From assembly GCA_964542225.1 (NCBI GenBank), contig CAZITO010000063.1, forward strand, positions 1 to 13,944: a stretch of DNA of 13,944 nucleotides, in the 5' to 3' direction. The translations under genes and the position numbers were made by a program. This DNA comes from Scybalousia_A sp964542225. GTDB taxonomy: Bacteria > Bacteroidota > Bacteroidia > Bacteroidales > P3. The notes beneath the pieces are model-generated. The model saw only the letters and a list, made by a program, of their open reading frames with translations, did not search any database and was not told the origin of the DNA. Shown here piece after piece: positions 13,460-13,944 of this stretch (positions are counted from its first letter, which is position 1; each line of letters opens with the position of its first letter).

Positions 13460-13816
13460 ATGTTCGTGAAGGACTTAAATTTACCTTTGCAAGAAGTATA
13501 TAATCGAACCAACATAGATGTTACTCTTTTAAGTAGAATAGAAAACGGTAGAAGACTGCCAACAAAAGAGCAAATGCAACTTTTGGTTAGGTTTTATGGG
13601 TGTGAATCATTTAATCAAGATTTAAGTAATTGGAATACAGAAAATCTTTGGAATGCATCAGATATGTTTAGGGGGTGTAAATCATTTAATCAAGATTTAA
13701 GTAATTGGAATACAGAAAACCTTGAGACTGCATCGTGTATGTTCAATGGGTGTGAATCATTTAATCAAGATTTAAGTAATTGGAATACAGAAAATCTTAG
13801 GGATGTATCTGTTTAG
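13460..13816 (+). CDS. Truncated XRE-type helix-turn-helix fused to DUF285 (PARCEL) repeats
   Basis: 118-residue chimeric reading frame. Residues 1-46 (LNLPLQEVYNRTNIDVTLLSRIENGRRLPTKEQMQLLVRFY, quoted here in parts: helix LPLQEVYNRT, recognition helix DVTLLSRIENG, then PTKEQMQLL) match the Cro/C1-type DNA-binding domain, but the usual first helix is short. From residue 47, two and a half DUF285 repeats of 25 residues follow, each starting GC[EK]SFNQDLSNWNTENL. This repeat family, also called PARCEL, is found in surface proteins of mycoplasmas, Bacteroidota and some protists. A DNA-binding head on a typically surface-exposed repeat, without signal peptide, makes little functional sense. The last repeat breaks off at residue 117, where recombinase homology begins on the other strand. 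It is probably a product of recombination and may be a pseudogene, although the ORF is open and has a promoter-like box. Confidence 0.6.
   Translation: MFVKDLNLPLQEVYNRTNIDVTLLSRIENGRRLPTKEQMQLLVRFYGCESFNQDLSNWNTENLWNASDMFRGCKSFNQDLSNWNTENLETASCMFNGCESFNQDLSNWNTENLRDVSV
13598..13816 (+). repeat. Tandem 75-bp DUF285/PARCEL repeats (2.9 units)
   Basis: Units begin at 13598, 13673 and 13748, each with GGGTGTRAATCA. The first 51 nt are identical between units 1 and 3 and differ at two bases in unit 2; the last 24 nt are nearly unrelated. The constant part contains the near-palindrome TTAATCAAGATTTAA. The third unit stops after about 62 nt, near 13809. Confidence 0.9.
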
Positions 13817-13944
13817 TTCTGCCATATAGCATAATTTAGATATTGCTTTATTATAGTATTCTATATTAGTATCTATTGGGAGAGGGTTGGAGTTATTTTT
13901 GTATTTATTAATAATTTCTGTTGCTATTGCGTTTAGAGGTATTT
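13810..13944 (-). pseudogene. Tyrosine recombinase/integrase fragment, cut off before its active-site half
   Basis: On the minus strand, reading in from beyond the right edge, an open frame begins IPLNAIATEIINKYKNN, then PLPIDTNIEYYNKAIS and KLCYMAELN. This matches the middle of Bacteroidota phage-type integrases, where a [IV]PL..A..I..KY segment is followed by LP..SNQK.N.Y.KEI..LAGI. In intact enzymes the HxLRHTFAT box and the catalytic tyrosine come next. Here the match stops at about 13810, exactly where the DUF285 repeat on the other strand is interrupted, and the frame continues only as antisense of the repeats (YIPKIFCIPIT) to a stop at 13772. The catalytic His, second Arg and Tyr are therefore missing. 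The gene is a truncated remnant, and its N-terminal part lies outside the window. The family call rests on about 40 residues. Confidence 0.62.

Noticed and set aside
13598..13816. Consideration of the tandem 75-bp units as a CRISPR array or minisatellite
   Set aside because: The units keep frame, encode the recognisable DUF285 motif, and the variable parts are 24 nt of coding sequence and not spacers.

Overview
The window looks like chromosome from an uncultured or little-studied member of the Bacteroidota, most likely order Bacteroidales. The DNA is AT-rich. Six upstream regions carry the TAnnTTTG -7 box of this phylum, almost always with no Shine-Dalgarno sequence. Several gene families are typical of the group: a PorX-type response regulator with a PglZ domain, a BT_3928-type DoxX protein next to a DUF1599 protein, an Omp28-like lipoprotein, and a Bacteroidota-type DppB/OppB permease.

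Left part (1-5056). On the minus strand, reading right to left, a DUF1599 protein, a BT_3928-type DoxX membrane protein and a peptide/nickel-type ABC permease lie close together and probably share a transcript. An Omp28-like thioredoxin-fold lipoprotein (minus) is divergent from an ERF-family single-strand annealing protein (plus), which has no phage genes around it. That gene converges on tsaE.

Middle (5068-10716). One minus-strand cluster runs small Cys-rich lipoprotein, paralogous small lipoprotein, DoxX/MauE protein with a periplasmic thioredoxin domain, porX, tsaE. It combines an envelope redox relay with the regulator known in relatives to control type IX secretion. Upstream are a secreted endonuclease/exonuclease/phosphatase-fold protein and gcvT, separated by a textbook intrinsic terminator.

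Right part (10849-12469, plus strand). A lipoprotein with a long low-complexity tether ends in its own terminator. An Hsp15-like S4 RNA-binding protein and a WbpD/WlbB-type sugar N-acetyltransferase then form a two-gene unit.

Right end (12470-13944). This stretch looks accessory. It holds a small two-helix membrane protein with an unusually strong ribosome binding site, a gene-poor stretch with one sequence resembling a CRISPR repeat, and a mosaic locus. In the mosaic, a truncated XRE-type helix-turn-helix is fused in frame to nearly identical 75-bp DUF285 (PARCEL-type) repeats. These stop abruptly where a truncated tyrosine recombinase, reading inward from beyond the window on the minus strand, also stops. 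This is the most unusual structure in the window and suggests that a mobile repeat block recombined into, or between, fragments of other genes.
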